Under the pieces are notes generated by a model. That model ran no database searches, was not told the origin of the DNA, and worked only from the letters and a program-made list of their open reading frames with translations. A stretch of 64,000 bases of DNA from RGIG9608 sp045602425 (GTDB lineage: Bacteria > Bacteroidota > Bacteroidia > Bacteroidales > Paludibacteraceae). The position numbers and the translations under genes were made by a program. Shown piece by piece: positions 50,702 to 60,086 of this stretch (its first letter is position 1; each line of letters opens with the position of its first letter). The stretch covers positions 62,001-126,000 of the forward strand of contig JAZSBO010000027.1 in NCBI GenBank assembly GCA_045602425.1. The letters are read 5' to 3'.

Positions 50702-50835
50702 ATTCTTACGTTATACAACATAAAGTTAAAATATTACAAAAAACCTTAAAAGCAAGATAAAATACTAACAAACAGCTTTTTACAGGAAACTATCAAAAAG
50801 TTAAAGTTTTTTAGTTTTTATTTCAACAATAAAAT

Positions 50836-50860
50836 AAAACGGTCACTAATGACCGTTTTA
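50836..50860 (-). terminator. Terminator of pnp
   Basis: AAAACGGTC / GACCGTTTT perfect stem with a 6-base loop, just past the pnp stop; it isolates pnp from the efflux operon. Confidence 0.85.
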
Positions 50861-50882
50861 TTAATGAAATAATTATAAAAAT

Positions 50883-53096
50883 TTACTCTGAGACGTTATT
50901 ATTTTTATTTTCGTAATTACCTCGTTTGTTGTTTCTATTTGGACGAGGACGTCTCTCACGAGGTTCTGGCTCAACATAGCCTTCAGGTTTTTCTTTCAAC
51001 GCTTTTGCCGAAAGTTTAAATTTACCTGTTTTTTCATCAATATCAAGAAGTTTAACCATTATCGTATCATCTTCTTTTATTCCAGTTTCTTCTATAGAGC
51101 CAAAATGTTTCCAATCAATTTCAGAAATGTGCAATAAGCCTTCTTTTCCTGGCATAATTTCAACAAACACACCATAAGGCATAACCGATTTTACTACAGC
51201 TTGATATGTATTCCCTATTTCTGGAATAATTACAATATTCTTAATTTTTGCAATAGCCGTCTCGATCGAATCTTTATTATTTGCAGCAATTTCTACAATA
51301 CCCTTTTCGTCAACCTCTTCGATAGAAATTACGGTGTTAGTATCAGCTTGTATACTTTGTATAATTTTTCCACCAGGACCAATCACAGCACCGATAAATT
51401 CTTTAGGAATTTCAATAGTAACAATACGTGGAGCATGTGGTTTAATATCGGCACGAGGTTCAGGCAATGTTTCTTGTATTTTTCCTAAAATATGCAAACG
51501 ACCTTCACGTGCTTGACTCAATGCATTTTCAAGTATTTCATAAGAAAGTCCATCAACCTTAATATCCATTTGAGTTGCTGTAATACCATCTTTTGTTCCT
51601 GTTACTTTAAAATCCATATCGCCAAGATGATCTTCGTCACCAAGAATATCAGAAAGCACTGCATAATTTGTTCCTTTATTTTCAGAAATAAGTCCCATTG
51701 CAATACCAGAAACTGGTTTTTTAATAGGCACACCAGCATCCATCAACGCTAAACAGCCAGCACAAACAGTTGCCATTGAAGAAGAACCGTTCGATTCCAA
51801 AATATCAGAAACCACACGCACAGCATACGGATAATCAGCAGGAACCATATTTTTCAAAGCTCTACAAGCCAAGTTCCCATGACCTATTTCGCGACGTCCA
51901 ACTCCGCGTTGTGCACGAGCCTCGCCTGTTGAAAACGGAGGGAAGTTATAATGTAAAAGAAAACGATCGTTCCCTTGTATCAAAGCCTCATCAACAATCT
52001 TTTCGTCTTGTTTCGTTCCTAAAGTAACCGTACATAAAGATTGTGTTTCTCCACGAGTAAAAACTGATGCACCATGAGGTCCTGGGAGATAATCAACTTC
52101 GCACCAAATCGGGCGAATTTCTGTGGTTTTACGACCATCAAGACGTTTGCCTTCATCAAGAATAGAACGACGCATAGCCTCTTTCTCCACATCGTGGTAG
52201 TATTTGTCAATCAAAGTTTCTTTTTCTTCCAACTCTTCTTCGCTGAAAGTGGCTTTGTATTCTGCCTTTACAGCCTCGAAAGCTTCTGCACGAGCATGTT
52301 TATTTGCGTTGCAAGAAGAAGCTACTGCATATACTTTGTCATAAGTTTTTTCACGAACATCTTTGCGAAGATCTTCGTCATTTTCTTCGTGGCAATAAAT
52401 ACGTTTTTCGGTTTTTCCAACAGCTTCCATCAATTCCAATTGTGCTTGGCATTGTGGTTTGATAGCTTCGTGAGCAGCTTTGATTGCATCGAGCATTTCT
52501 GCCTCAGAAACCTCTTTCATCTCACCTTCAACCATCATAATATTGTCGAGAGTTGCAGCAACCATCAAATCGATATCCGCTCTATTGAGTTGTGCAAATG
52601 TTGGGTTGATTACCAATTCTCCATCGACACGTGCCACGCGAACTTCTGAAATTGGTCCCTCGAAAGGAATGTCAGAGACAGCCAAAGCAGCCGAAGCAGC
52701 TAATCCTGCAATGCAATCGGGCATATCAACCCCGTCAGCAGAATAAAGCGTAACGTTTACAAATGTTTCTGCGTGATAATCCGAAGGAAAAAGTGGGCGC
52801 AAAGCACGGTCGATCAAACGTGCAATAAGGATTTCGTAATCCGAAGCACGTCCTTCACGGCGAGTAAATCCGCCCGGAAAGCGACCATTTGAAGCAAATT
52901 TTTCTTTATACTCTACTGTTAGTGGCATAAAATCAGTACCAGGAACAGCATCTTTTGCGGAGCAAACTGTTGCCAAAAGCATAGTTTTGCCCATTGTTAC
53001 CATTACGGCACCATCAGCCTGTTTTGCCAATTTGCCAGTTTCGATTGTAATGGTACGTCCATCACCCATTGTGATGGTTTTTGTAACTACATTCAT
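50883..53096 (-). CDS. pnp: Polynucleotide phosphorylase
   Basis: A 737-residue phosphorolytic 3'-5' exoribonuclease. Two RNase PH domains (about 10-230 and 310-535) flank the helical linker. FASNGRFPGGFTRREGRASDYEILIARLIDRALRPLFP and LHYNFPPFSTGEARAQRGVGRREIGHGNLACRAL are the core blocks, with SNGSSSMATVCAG near the active site. A KH domain (IPKEFIGAVIGPGGKIIQSI) and an S1 domain (about 630-700, YQAVVKSVMPYGVFVEIMPGKEGLLHIS) bind RNA. The C-terminal tail is rich in R, P, N and G (RRPRPNRNNKRGNYENKNN). It is a single-gene unit with its own promoter and terminator. Confidence 0.97.
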   Translation of the reverse strand: MNVVTKTITMGDGRTITIETGKLAKQADGAVMVTMGKTMLLATVCSAKDAVPGTDFMPLTVEYKEKFASNGRFPGGFTRREGRASDYEILIARLIDRALRPLFPSDYHAETFVNVTLYSADGVDMPDCIAGLAASAALAVSDIPFEGPISEVRVARVDGELVINPTFAQLNRADIDLMVAATLDNIMMVEGEMKEVSEAEMLDAIKAAHEAIKPQCQAQLELMEAVGKTEKRIYCHEENDEDLRKDVREKTYDKVYAVASSCNANKHARAEAFEAVKAEYKATFSEEELEEKETLIDKYYHDVEKEAMRRSILDEGKRLDGRKTTEIRPIWCEVDYLPGPHGASVFTRGETQSLCTVTLGTKQDEKIVDEALIQGNDRFLLHYNFPPFSTGEARAQRGVGRREIGHGNLACRALKNMVPADYPYAVRVVSDILESNGSSSMATVCAGCLALMDAGVPIKKPVSGIAMGLISENKGTNYAVLSDILGDEDHLGDMDFKVTGTKDGITATQMDIKVDGLSYEILENALSQAREGRLHILGKIQETLPEPRADIKPHAPRIVTIEIPKEFIGAVIGPGGKIIQSIQADTNTVISIEEVDEKGIVEIAANNKDSIETAIAKIKNIVIIPEIGNTYQAVVKSVMPYGVFVEIMPGKEGLLHISEIDWKHFGSIEETGIKEDDTIMVKLLDIDEKTGKFKLSAKALKEKPEGYVEPEPRERRPRPNRNNKRGNYENKNNNVSE

Positions 53097-53134
53097 ACAA
53101 AAAATATTAAAAATTATAAACTCTAAAAATCGTG

Positions 53135-53142
53135 CAAAGATA
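53135..53142 (-). promoter_or_regulatory. -7 box of pnp
   Basis: TATCTTTG on the - strand, exact TAnnTTTG, 38 bases ahead of the pnp ATG. Confidence 0.6.
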
Positions 53143-53257
53143 CCCTTTTTTATTCACAAATAAGACTTTTTGATTAAATAATCTTAACAATAAATATTCT
53201 ATAAAAATAGTAACCACGCATAAAAACAAGCATTAAACCAAAATAAACAAAAAAAGG

Positions 53258-53288
53258 TTGCCGGAGTTTAAAAAAAGCTATAATTTTG
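53258..53288 (+). promoter_or_regulatory. Promoter of serC-serA
   Basis: TTG (53258-53260), 20 bases, then TAATTTTG (53281-53288): a full match to the Bacteroidota promoter, with a start near 53292 and a leader of about 27 bases before the ATG at 53319. Confidence 0.7.
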
Positions 53289-53318
53289 TCGTTTCAAAAA
53301 ATAAAAAAATCTCTTGAT

Positions 53319-54386
53319 ATGAAAAAATACAATTTCAATGCGGGGCCTTCTATTCTCCCCGAATTTACAATAGAAAATACGGCTAATGCTATTCGAAACT
53401 TTAACAATTCAAGCCTTTCTTTAATGGAAATTAGCCATCGGTCGAAAGATTTCCAAGCGGTAATGGACGAAGCAGAAGCTTTATTCAAAGAAATTCTGGA
53501 AATACCTTCAAGATATTCTGTATTGTTTTTAGGAGGTGGAGCAAGCATGCAATTTTGCATGGTTCCATACAACTTGTTAGAAAACAAAGCAGCCTACCTT
53601 AACACTGGTACATGGGCAAACAAAGCATTGAAAGAAGCAAAGCTTTTTGGCGAAGTCATTGAGGTTGCTTCTTCGAAAGATGCAAATTTCTCATATATCC
53701 CCAAAGAATACGATATACCTTCCGATGCTGATTATTTTCATATAACAACAAACAACACCATATTTGGCACAGAAATTCGTAAAGACATTGATTCTCCAGT
53801 TCCATTAGTAGCAGACATGTCATCGGATATTTTTTCACGACCAATAGATATTGCAAAATACGGATTAATTTATGGTGGTGCACAAAAAAATCTTGCACCA
53901 GCAGGAGTTGCATTTGTAATCGTGAAAGATGAGTTATTAGGGAAAGTTTCACGTCAAATCCCAACAATGCTTGATTATCGTACACATATAGCTAATGGTT
54001 CAATGTTTAACACACCACCTTGTGTGCCTATTTTTGCAGCTTTACAAACATTAAAGTGGCTAAAACAATTAGGAGGATTACGCAAGATGGAACAAATGAA
54101 TCTTGAAAAAGCAGAGTTATTGTACAATGAAATCGACCGCAATCGTTTATTCAAAGGTACTGCTGCAGTAGAAGATCGATCAATAATGAATGTTTGTTTT
54201 GTAATGAACGAAGAATACAAAGATTTGGAAGCCGATTTCTTGCAATATGCACTTTCGAATGGTATGGTCGGAATCAAAGGGCATCGTTCGGTAGGCGGAT
54301 TTAGAGCTTCTATTTATAATGCTATGCCAATAGAAAGCGTACAAGCATTAGTAGATTGTATGAAAAAATTTGAAAGCAACCTATAA
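53319..54386 (+). CDS. serC: Phosphoserine aminotransferase
   Basis: A 355-residue PLP enzyme that converts 3-phosphohydroxypyruvate and glutamate to phosphoserine. KYNFNAGPSILPEFTIENTANAI, SLMEISHRSKDFQAVMDEAE, FLGGGASMQF and YGGAQKNLAPAGVAFVIV (PLP lysine in GGAQKN) are diagnostic, with the C-terminal VGIKGHRSVGGFRASIYNAMP. The ATG at 53319 gives the standard N-terminus; the earlier frame start at 53286 lies in the promoter. It is followed 16 bases later by serA. Confidence 0.97.
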   Translation: MKKYNFNAGPSILPEFTIENTANAIRNFNNSSLSLMEISHRSKDFQAVMDEAEALFKEILEIPSRYSVLFLGGGASMQFCMVPYNLLENKAAYLNTGTWANKALKEAKLFGEVIEVASSKDANFSYIPKEYDIPSDADYFHITTNNTIFGTEIRKDIDSPVPLVADMSSDIFSRPIDIAKYGLIYGGAQKNLAPAGVAFVIVKDELLGKVSRQIPTMLDYRTHIANGSMFNTPPCVPIFAALQTLKWLKQLGGLRKMEQMNLEKAELLYNEIDRNRLFKGTAAVEDRSIMNVCFVMNEEYKDLEADFLQYALSNGMVGIKGHRSVGGFRASIYNAMPIESVQALVDCMKKFESNL

Positions 54387-54402
54387 AATATTACTTGATA
54401 AG

Positions 54403-55323
54403 ATGAAGATTTTAGTAGCTACCGAAAAACCATTTGCTAAAGCGACCGTAGAAGGGATGAAATCTATAGCCGAAAATGCAAATATTGAATTCTGCTTATT
54501 AGAAAAATATACAGAAAAAAACGAATTATATAATGCCGTTGCTGATGCAGATGCTTTGATCGTTCGTTCTGACAAGGTTACAAAAGAAGTAATCGACCAC
54601 GCTCAACAATTAAAAATTGTAGTACGAGCAGGAGCTGGTTTTGATAATTTAGATTTAGATGCTTGTACAGCACGTGGCATCATAGCAATGAATACACCCG
54701 GTCAGAATTCAAATGCTGTTGCAGAATTAGCATTAGGCATGATGGTTTATATCTCTCGAAACTCATTTTGTCCAGGTACTGGTTCAGAATTAAAAGGAAA
54801 AAATCTTGGCATTCAAGCTTATGGTAATGTTGGACGCTTAGTTGCACAAATCGCCAAAGGTTTCGGTATGAATGTTTATGCTTTTGACCCTTTTGTTTCT
54901 GCCGAAGCAATAGAAAAGGATGGCGTTAACGTTATCACATCTTTAGACGATTTATATAAGACTTGTCATTTCGTATCATTGCATATACCAGCTAACGAAC
55001 ATACAAAAAAATCTATAGGCTACAATTTATTAACAAAAATGCCTAAAGGTGGCTGCTTAGTGAATACTGCACGAAAAGAAGTAATTGACGAAGAAGGTCT
55101 TATCAAGGCGTTAGAGGAACGTTCGGATTTAAAATACGTTACAGATATAGCTGCTACAGCACAAGACATTCTAAACGAAAAGTTTGCTGGACGAGTTTTT
55201 GCAACACCTAAAAAAATGGGAGCAGAAACAGCAGAAGCAAACACAAACGCTGGTTTTGCAGCGGTAAATCAGATAATAGATTTTTTTGAGACTGGAAACA
55301 AAAAATTCCAAGTAAATAAATAA
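54403..55323 (+). CDS. serA: D-3-phosphoglycerate dehydrogenase (short form)
   Basis: A 306-residue NAD-dependent 2-hydroxyacid dehydrogenase of the short SerA type without an ACT regulatory domain, so serine feedback through ACT is not expected. RAGAGFDNLDLDACTARGIIAMNTPGQNSNAVAELALGMM contains the substrate Arg region. The dinucleotide loop is LGIQAYGNVGRLVAQIAKGFG, VNTARKEVIDEEGLIKAL is the catalytic Arg/Glu block, and TPKKMGAETAEANTN ends it. The usual C-terminal catalytic His is not obvious (GAETAEAN), as in other short Bacteroidota SerA sequences I know of. It forms an operon with serC. Confidence 0.9.
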   Translation: MKILVATEKPFAKATVEGMKSIAENANIEFCLLEKYTEKNELYNAVADADALIVRSDKVTKEVIDHAQQLKIVVRAGAGFDNLDLDACTARGIIAMNTPGQNSNAVAELALGMMVYISRNSFCPGTGSELKGKNLGIQAYGNVGRLVAQIAKGFGMNVYAFDPFVSAEAIEKDGVNVITSLDDLYKTCHFVSLHIPANEHTKKSIGYNLLTKMPKGGCLVNTARKEVIDEEGLIKALEERSDLKYVTDIAATAQDILNEKFAGRVFATPKKMGAETAEANTNAGFAAVNQIIDFFETGNKKFQVNK

Positions 55324-55337
55324 TTTGACAAAGTTTC

Positions 55338-55366
55338 TTGCTTTTTCATTATTTATTGTATCTTTG
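55338..55366 (+). promoter_or_regulatory. Promoter of tRNA-Ser
   Basis: TTG (55338-55340), 18 bases, then TATCTTTG (55359-55366). The start site would be about 27 bases ahead of the mature tRNA. Confidence 0.65.
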
Positions 55367-55396
55367 CATTGCTTTTGAAAAAGAGCAATATTCTTT

Positions 55397-55481
55397 GGAG
55401 AGATGGTAGAGTGGTCGATTACAGCGGTCTTGAAAACCGCCGTACCGAGAGGTACCGGGGGTTCGAATCCCTCTCTCTCCG
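55397..55481 (+). tRNA. tRNA-Ser (anticodon TGA)
   Basis: An 85-nt class II tRNA: acceptor GGAGAGA pairs with TCTCTCC, the anticodon loop is CTTGAAA with anticodon TGA, a long variable arm (GTACC/GGTAC) is present, and the T loop is GGTTCGAATCC. The discriminator is G, and CCA is not encoded. It reads UCA/UCG-type serine codons. Confidence 0.97.
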
Positions 55482-55488
55482 CAGAAAA

Positions 55489-55536
55489 AGAGACTTAAGT
55501 AGATAATTTCAATCGCTTAAGTTTCTTTCTTTTTTT
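55489..55536 (+). terminator. Terminator after tRNA-Ser
   Basis: AGAGACTTAAG / CTTAAGTTTCT stem (one G-T pair) followed by a T-rich run. Confidence 0.75.
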
Positions 55537-55539
55537 ATT

Positions 55540-55709
55540 TATTTACTAATGAAAAGCCTATAAAAGTATTTTTCAGATAAAAGAGTTCTTGAAACTATCT
55601 CGATAATACCCAAAGTACATTTTGCCAATTAGGGGATTTTTCTGTTCCTTTTTGTTATGGCATAACATAGATAAAATATGAATGGATAGAGGTAGAGAGG
55701 AAAAATTAT
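55540..55709. other. Non-coding stretch before flavodiiron gene
   Basis: About 170 bases between the tRNA-Ser terminator and the next promoter. No open frame, repeat or RNA motif was recognised. Confidence 0.4.
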
Positions 55710-55717
55710 TACTTTTG
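55710..55717 (+). promoter_or_regulatory. -7 box of the flavodiiron gene
   Basis: TACTTTTG, exact TAnnTTTG, 24 bases ahead of the ATG. Confidence 0.5.
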
Positions 55718-55740
55718 TTATTACAATAAAATAGACAACT

Positions 55741-56895
55741 ATGAATATATCAAAAAGTATAAAATACATCGGCGTAGATGATTTGGACTTGGACTTGTTT
55801 GAAAGTCAGTACGTAGTACCAAACGGTATTTCATATAATTCGTACTTAATTGTAGATGAGAAAATAGCAATAATGGATACGGTTGATAGTCGTAAAGGCG
55901 ACAAATGGTTTGCCAATCTCGAAAAAAAACTTAACGGGCGTACACCTGACTATCTTGTGGTACATCACCTCGAGCCCGATCATGCTGGCGAGATCGTTCG
56001 AGTTATAAAAAAATACCCTAAACTAAAAATAGTAGCATCGGCTCGTGCTATACAAATGTTGCCACAATTTTTCGACATCAACTTTGCAGATAAAACCATT
56101 GGTGTAAAAGAAAACGATACACTTTCGTTGGGCAAACACACGCTCACATTCATCAGTGCACCTATGGTACATTGGCCCGAAGTAATGGTCAGCTACGAAA
56201 GCAACGAAAAAATACTCTTCTCGGCAGACGCATTCGGAAAATTCGGAGCCTTGAACCACAAAGAAGATTGGGCTTGTGAAGCTCGTCGCTACTACTTCAA
56301 TATCTGCGGGAAATATGGCAATCAGGTACAAACTCTACTAAAAAAGGTTGCAAATTTGGAAATCAATACCATTTGTCCGCTTCACGGACCGATTCTCACC
56401 GAGAATCTCGACTATTACATCGGGTTATACGACTGTTGGAGTAGCTACCGTGCCGAAACCGATGGTGTTTTTATTGCTTACGCATCTATCCATGGTGGCA
56501 CAGCCGAAGTAGCACAAAAAATAGCAGAGATACTTGAGCAGAAAGGTGCAAAAAAAGTTTCTATTACCGACCTCAGTCGTTGCGATATGGCAGAGGCTAT
56601 AGAAGACGCATTCCGTATGAGTCGCCTTGTAGTGGCAGCCTCGTCGTACGATGCAGGAGTTTTTCCTCCAATGCATGATTTTTTGCATCATCTACAAATA
56701 AAAAATTTCCAAAATCGTAAAGTTGGAGTTATCGAAAACGGCTCGTGGGCACCATGTGCCGCTCGCATAATGACGGAAATGCTACAAACAATGAAAACTA
56801 TTGAAATAGTTGACCCTATAGTCACGATTCATAGCAAAATGAAAGAATCTGATTTGCCTCAACTTGAAATGTTGGCCGACGAAATTTTACGATAA
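55741..56895 (+). CDS. Flavodiiron protein (A-type flavoprotein, O2/NO reductase)
   Basis: A 384-residue enzyme that reduces O2 to water or NO to N2O, protecting anaerobes. The N-terminal metallo-beta-lactamase-like domain (1-245) keeps the diiron ligands: HHLEPDHAGE (His-x-Glu-x-Asp-His), MVHWPEVMVSY, FSADAFGKFG and CPLHGPI. The C-terminal flavodoxin domain (about 248-384) binds FMN: IAYASIHGGTAEVAQKIAEIL and VGVIENGSWAPCAARIM. No rubredoxin domain is fused. It is a single-gene unit; its stop abuts the convergent ruvC stop with no intervening base. Confidence 0.95.
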   Translation: MNISKSIKYIGVDDLDLDLFESQYVVPNGISYNSYLIVDEKIAIMDTVDSRKGDKWFANLEKKLNGRTPDYLVVHHLEPDHAGEIVRVIKKYPKLKIVASARAIQMLPQFFDINFADKTIGVKENDTLSLGKHTLTFISAPMVHWPEVMVSYESNEKILFSADAFGKFGALNHKEDWACEARRYYFNICGKYGNQVQTLLKKVANLEINTICPLHGPILTENLDYYIGLYDCWSSYRAETDGVFIAYASIHGGTAEVAQKIAEILEQKGAKKVSITDLSRCDMAEAIEDAFRMSRLVVAASSYDAGVFPPMHDFLHHLQIKNFQNRKVGVIENGSWAPCAARIMTEMLQTMKTIEIVDPIVTIHSKMKESDLPQLEMLADEILR

Positions 56896-57477
56896 TTATT
56901 TAGTGTTTTTTACAATACGCGAAGGGTTGGAATTGAGAAAATCATTCCAACTCTTATATTTTGTATCAGTAGTTGGTCGCGAAACCTGCAAAAAATGACA
57001 ATACGCAACCGCCAACGCATCGGTAGCATCAAAAGCTAATTGCATTTTCTCTTCTGGTATTTTCAGAAAACGATGTAACATATCAGCCACTTGCTCTTTT
57101 GAGGCTTGTCCATTACCCGTAATTGCCATTTTTATTTTCAAAGGAGCATATTCACAAATAGCCACATCACGCTCCAATGCAGCAGCAATAGCCACTCCTT
57201 GAGCACGACCAAGCTTCAACATCGATTGAACATTTTTGCCAAAAAACTGTGCTTCGATAGCAAATTCATCGGGCAAATACCGCTCAATAAGTTCAGTTGT
57301 AAAATCAAAAATTCGCTTTAACTTCAAATAAGGATCTTTCATCTTCTTCATATCAAGCGTTCCCATATCAACAAATGAGACCTTTGTTCCACAAACACTT
57401 ATAACCCCAAAACCCATAATGTTAGTTCCCGGATCAATGCCTAAAATGATTTTTTCTTGCGATTGCTGTACCTTCAT
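56896..57477 (-). CDS. ruvC: Holliday junction resolvase RuvC
   Basis: A 193-residue RNase H-fold endonuclease that cuts Holliday junctions. ILGIDPGTNIMGFGVI carries the first catalytic Asp, FAIEAQFFGKNVQSMLKLGRAQGV the Glu, and FDATDALAVAYCHF the C-terminal Asp residues. Its ATG overlaps the TGA of the DUF4286 gene, and it is the last gene of the queA-AlkD-DUF4286-ruvC run. Confidence 0.96.
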   Translation of the reverse strand: MKVQQSQEKIILGIDPGTNIMGFGVISVCGTKVSFVDMGTLDMKKMKDPYLKLKRIFDFTTELIERYLPDEFAIEAQFFGKNVQSMLKLGRAQGVAIAAALERDVAICEYAPLKIKMAITGNGQASKEQVADMLHRFLKIPEEKMQLAFDATDALAVAYCHFLQVSRPTTDTKYKSWNDFLNSNPSRIVKNTK

Positions 57478-57788
57478 AATACGACCTCTTCCATAAAAAT
57501 TGAAAACGAAAGCACTTTTTCACCAAAAGTTTTACGCATATAAGTATTTATCAAATGCCCCTCTGAATCGTTCCAATTTTCTATTGTCTCGCGACTCATA
57601 GAACAAAACTGTATTGAAAAAGCCTCATCATCAGGAGAATCACTAATAAGAACCTTACAAATTCGGAAATCTGAAAATGACGTATTTTGTTCGATACGTG
57701 GCATTAAATGTTGTTTGATAAAATCGAGCCACCGCTGAACACAACCACGATTTACGTGATAAGTTGTATTAAAAATTATTCGTTTCAT
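57474..57788 (-). CDS. DUF4286 family protein
   Basis: A 104-residue protein with the ferredoxin-like pattern of DUF4286: MKRIIFNTTYHVNRGCVQRWLDFIKQHLMP and ENWNDSEGHLINTYMRKTFGEKVLSFSIFMEEV. This Bacteroidota family is typically a small cytosolic protein next to ruvC; its function is unknown. Its stop overlaps the ruvC start. Confidence 0.85.
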   Translation of the reverse strand: MKRIIFNTTYHVNRGCVQRWLDFIKQHLMPRIEQNTSFSDFRICKVLISDSPDDEAFSIQFCSMSRETIENWNDSEGHLINTYMRKTFGEKVLSFSIFMEEVVL

Positions 57789-57808
57789 TTTTTTACAAAA
57801 ATAACCTT

Positions 57809-58528
57809 TTACAAAACACCTTTCAAAAAATTCTGTCTGATACTTTCTGGAAATCTTTCAATGGCATAACGCAACATCGTTCGAGGCATTTTCTTATAAC
57901 GACCATTTTCAATCAAAAAATCGTATTCTGCATTGTAATTCCGTTTGCCAACTTCGCGTAGCATCCATCCTACGGATTTCTGAATCAAATCGTGATTATG
58001 ATTCAATAATATTTCTGCCAAAGAGAATGTTACATCAAATTTATTTACACGAATAAACGCCAAAGTTGCAACTATAGCTATTCGCTGTTGCCAAAGATCT
58101 CCGTGCAACGCCCATTGTTTAAGCAAAGAAATATCTTTTTGCGAAAGCAAGTACTCTCCCACTACGATCGGAGCACTACAATCTACTAAATCCCAGTTAT
58201 TAACAAATTGAATATTTGAGCAATAAAACCTGAAGTAACAATCACGCAAATCTTGTTTTTCTGGTTGTTTAAACATCTTTATCAAAAAAAGTAAAGCTGT
58301 CATTCTGCATTCATGAAAAGGTTCTCGCAACAACATCTGAAGTTCGGCAAGTGGCATTTCTTGGTAAGCGTCAACTAACTTTCGCTGTTGTGGAACTGTT
58401 ACTCCTAAAAAGATATCACCTTCGCTATAATCACCTTTCCCAGTTTTAAAGAAAGACGTTATTACGTTCTTTTTTTGCTCATCGGCAAACGCAAATAGTT
58501 TCTCTTTTATTTGTTGAGCTGTAATCAT
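57809..58528 (-). CDS. DNA alkylation repair protein (AlkD-like)
   Basis: A 239-residue all-helical HEAT-like repeat protein of the AlkD family, which removes positively charged alkyl-purines. YSEGDIFLGVTVPQQRKLVDAYQEMPLAELQMLL, ALLFLIKMFKQ, NNWDLVDCSAPIVVGEYLL and QKSVGWMLREVGKRN are family blocks, with the conserved Trp and Asp (NWDLVD) near the predicted active cleft. It starts next to the stop of queA (0 bases). Confidence 0.9.
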   Translation of the reverse strand: MITAQQIKEKLFAFADEQKKNVITSFFKTGKGDYSEGDIFLGVTVPQQRKLVDAYQEMPLAELQMLLREPFHECRMTALLFLIKMFKQPEKQDLRDCYFRFYCSNIQFVNNWDLVDCSAPIVVGEYLLSQKDISLLKQWALHGDLWQQRIAIVATLAFIRVNKFDVTFSLAEILLNHNHDLIQKSVGWMLREVGKRNYNAEYDFLIENGRYKKMPRTMLRYAIERFPESIRQNFLKGVL

Positions 58529-59749
58529 TCAAGGTATCAATAAAGAACTATCACCATAACTTAAAAATCGGAAGTTATGTGTAAGTGCATAGTTATAAAT
58601 GTTTTTCCAGTCGCCTTCGACAAATGCCGAAACTAACAGCAACAGAGTACTTTTAGGTTGATGAAAATTTGTAATCATTTTTTTTACAAAATGAAATTTA
58701 TACCCCGGAGTAATGATGATTTGAGTAGCGGCATTGAGAACGGTTAAACTATTTTTTTGCATGTAATCCAATATTATCTGCAATGCCTCCTGTGGCGATA
58801 CATCGGAAGCATTTTCATACGGTTCCCATTGTTTTACACAGAGAATAGATTTATTCTTATCACCATTTATAGCCAACGAAGCCCCAATATAATACAGACT
58901 TTCGATTGTTCGCACCGATGTCGTGCCAACGGCTACAGCCTTACAATCGTGTGCCAACAAAGCCTCTATAGTACGTCGCGAAACAGAGATATATTCCGTA
59001 TGCATTTCGTGTTGTGCCATCACATCTGTTTTCACTGGTCGAAAAGTACCCGCTCCAACATGTAGCGTAACCTCTTGTAAATCGACATTCTTACATTTTA
59101 ACTTATCCAAGACTTGTTCTGTAAAATGTAATCCTGCTGTAGGAGCCGCTACCGAACCTTTTATTTTTGAATAAACGGTTTGATACGTCTCTTTATCACT
59201 TGCTTCTGTTTTCCGATTCAAATATGGAGGGATAGGCAATTCTCCAAATGTTTCTAAAATTTCCGAAAAAGTAATTTGATCATTGTTCCACGAGAATCGC
59301 ACTTCAAAACTTGTAGAATGTTGAGCTATCAAATCTGCCGATAATGTTACTTGCTTATTAGAAACTGTCAGTATTTTACTCAATTGTCCCGATTTCCATT
59401 TCTTCAAATTGCCAATCATACAATACCAAGTACACGTTTTGTTTTGTTGAAATGACAACACATAATCGTTGGGGGATGCTGGCTCTAAACAAAAAATTTC
59501 AATTGAAGCGCCTGTTGATTTTTTAAAATGCAAACGAGCTTGAATTACCTTCGTGTTATTAAAAATCACTAAATCATTTTCCGCAAGGAAATCTGATATT
59601 TCACAAAATTTCGATTCGCTTACTCTACCTTTATCATAAAGTAAAAGTTTTGATTGATCACGTATCGGCAACGGAAATTTAGCGATACATTCATCAGGCA
59701 AATCATACACAAACTCATCAATTCTTATCTCTTTCGGGCTTTTCATCAT
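58529..59749 (-). CDS. queA: S-adenosylmethionine:tRNA ribosyltransferase-isomerase
   Basis: A 406-residue enzyme that transfers the ribose of SAM to preQ1 in tRNA, forming epoxyqueuosine. The start IRIDEFVYDLPDECIAKFPLPIRDQSKLLLYD is the standard QueA N-terminus, followed by NTKVIQARLHF, the central GSVAAPTAGLHFTEQVL, LHVGAGTFRPVKTDVMAQHEMHTEYISV, and the C-terminal FHQPKSTLLLLVSAFVEGD. A longer frame to 59773 exists, but the ATG at 59749 matches the family. It starts the - strand run; tRNA-Leu lies just upstream. Confidence 0.96.
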   Translation of the reverse strand: MMKSPKEIRIDEFVYDLPDECIAKFPLPIRDQSKLLLYDKGRVSESKFCEISDFLAENDLVIFNNTKVIQARLHFKKSTGASIEIFCLEPASPNDYVLSFQQNKTCTWYCMIGNLKKWKSGQLSKILTVSNKQVTLSADLIAQHSTSFEVRFSWNNDQITFSEILETFGELPIPPYLNRKTEASDKETYQTVYSKIKGSVAAPTAGLHFTEQVLDKLKCKNVDLQEVTLHVGAGTFRPVKTDVMAQHEMHTEYISVSRRTIEALLAHDCKAVAVGTTSVRTIESLYYIGASLAINGDKNKSILCVKQWEPYENASDVSPQEALQIILDYMQKNSLTVLNAATQIIITPGYKFHFVKKMITNFHQPKSTLLLLVSAFVEGDWKNIYNYALTHNFRFLSYGDSSLLIP

Positions 59750-59809
59750 CGATAAAATAAATAAAATCAGCAACCTATTTTTAAGTTACTGATTCTATAT
59801 TATGCTTTG

Positions 59810-59894
59810 TACCGCGAGCGGGACTTGAACCCGCACAGCTGCAATAGCCAAAGGATTTTAAGTCCTTCGTGTCTACCGATTCCACCATCGCGGC
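59810..59894 (-). tRNA. tRNA-Leu (anticodon TAA)
   Basis: An 85-nt class II tRNA on the - strand. Acceptor GCCGCGA pairs with TCGCGGT (G1-T72 wobble), the anticodon loop is CTTAAAA with anticodon TAA, a long variable arm is present, the T loop is GGTTCAAGTCC, and the discriminator is A. Confidence 0.96.
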
Positions 59895-59915
59895 ATCTTT
59901 TTTAGTAAAAAAGAG

Positions 59916-59988
59916 AGCGGAAAACGGGACTCGAACCCGCGACCCCAACCTTGGCAAGGTTGTGCTCTACCAACTGAGCTATTTCCGC
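59916..59988 (-). tRNA. tRNA-Gly (anticodon GCC)
   Basis: A 73-nt tRNA on the - strand. Acceptor GCGGAAA pairs with TTTCCGC, the D arm is AGCTCAGTTGGTAGAGC, the anticodon loop is TTGCCAA with anticodon GCC, and the T loop is GGTTCGAACCC. It lies 21 bases ahead of tRNA-Leu and is probably co-transcribed with it. Confidence 0.97.
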
Positions 59989-60086
59989 AGTATTTTTTAT
60001 CAAAGAACTTCTCAACTTTTCGAAATGCAAAAATACAGTTTTTTTACTATCAAACAATTTTTATTTTCGATTTTTTGAAAAACAAA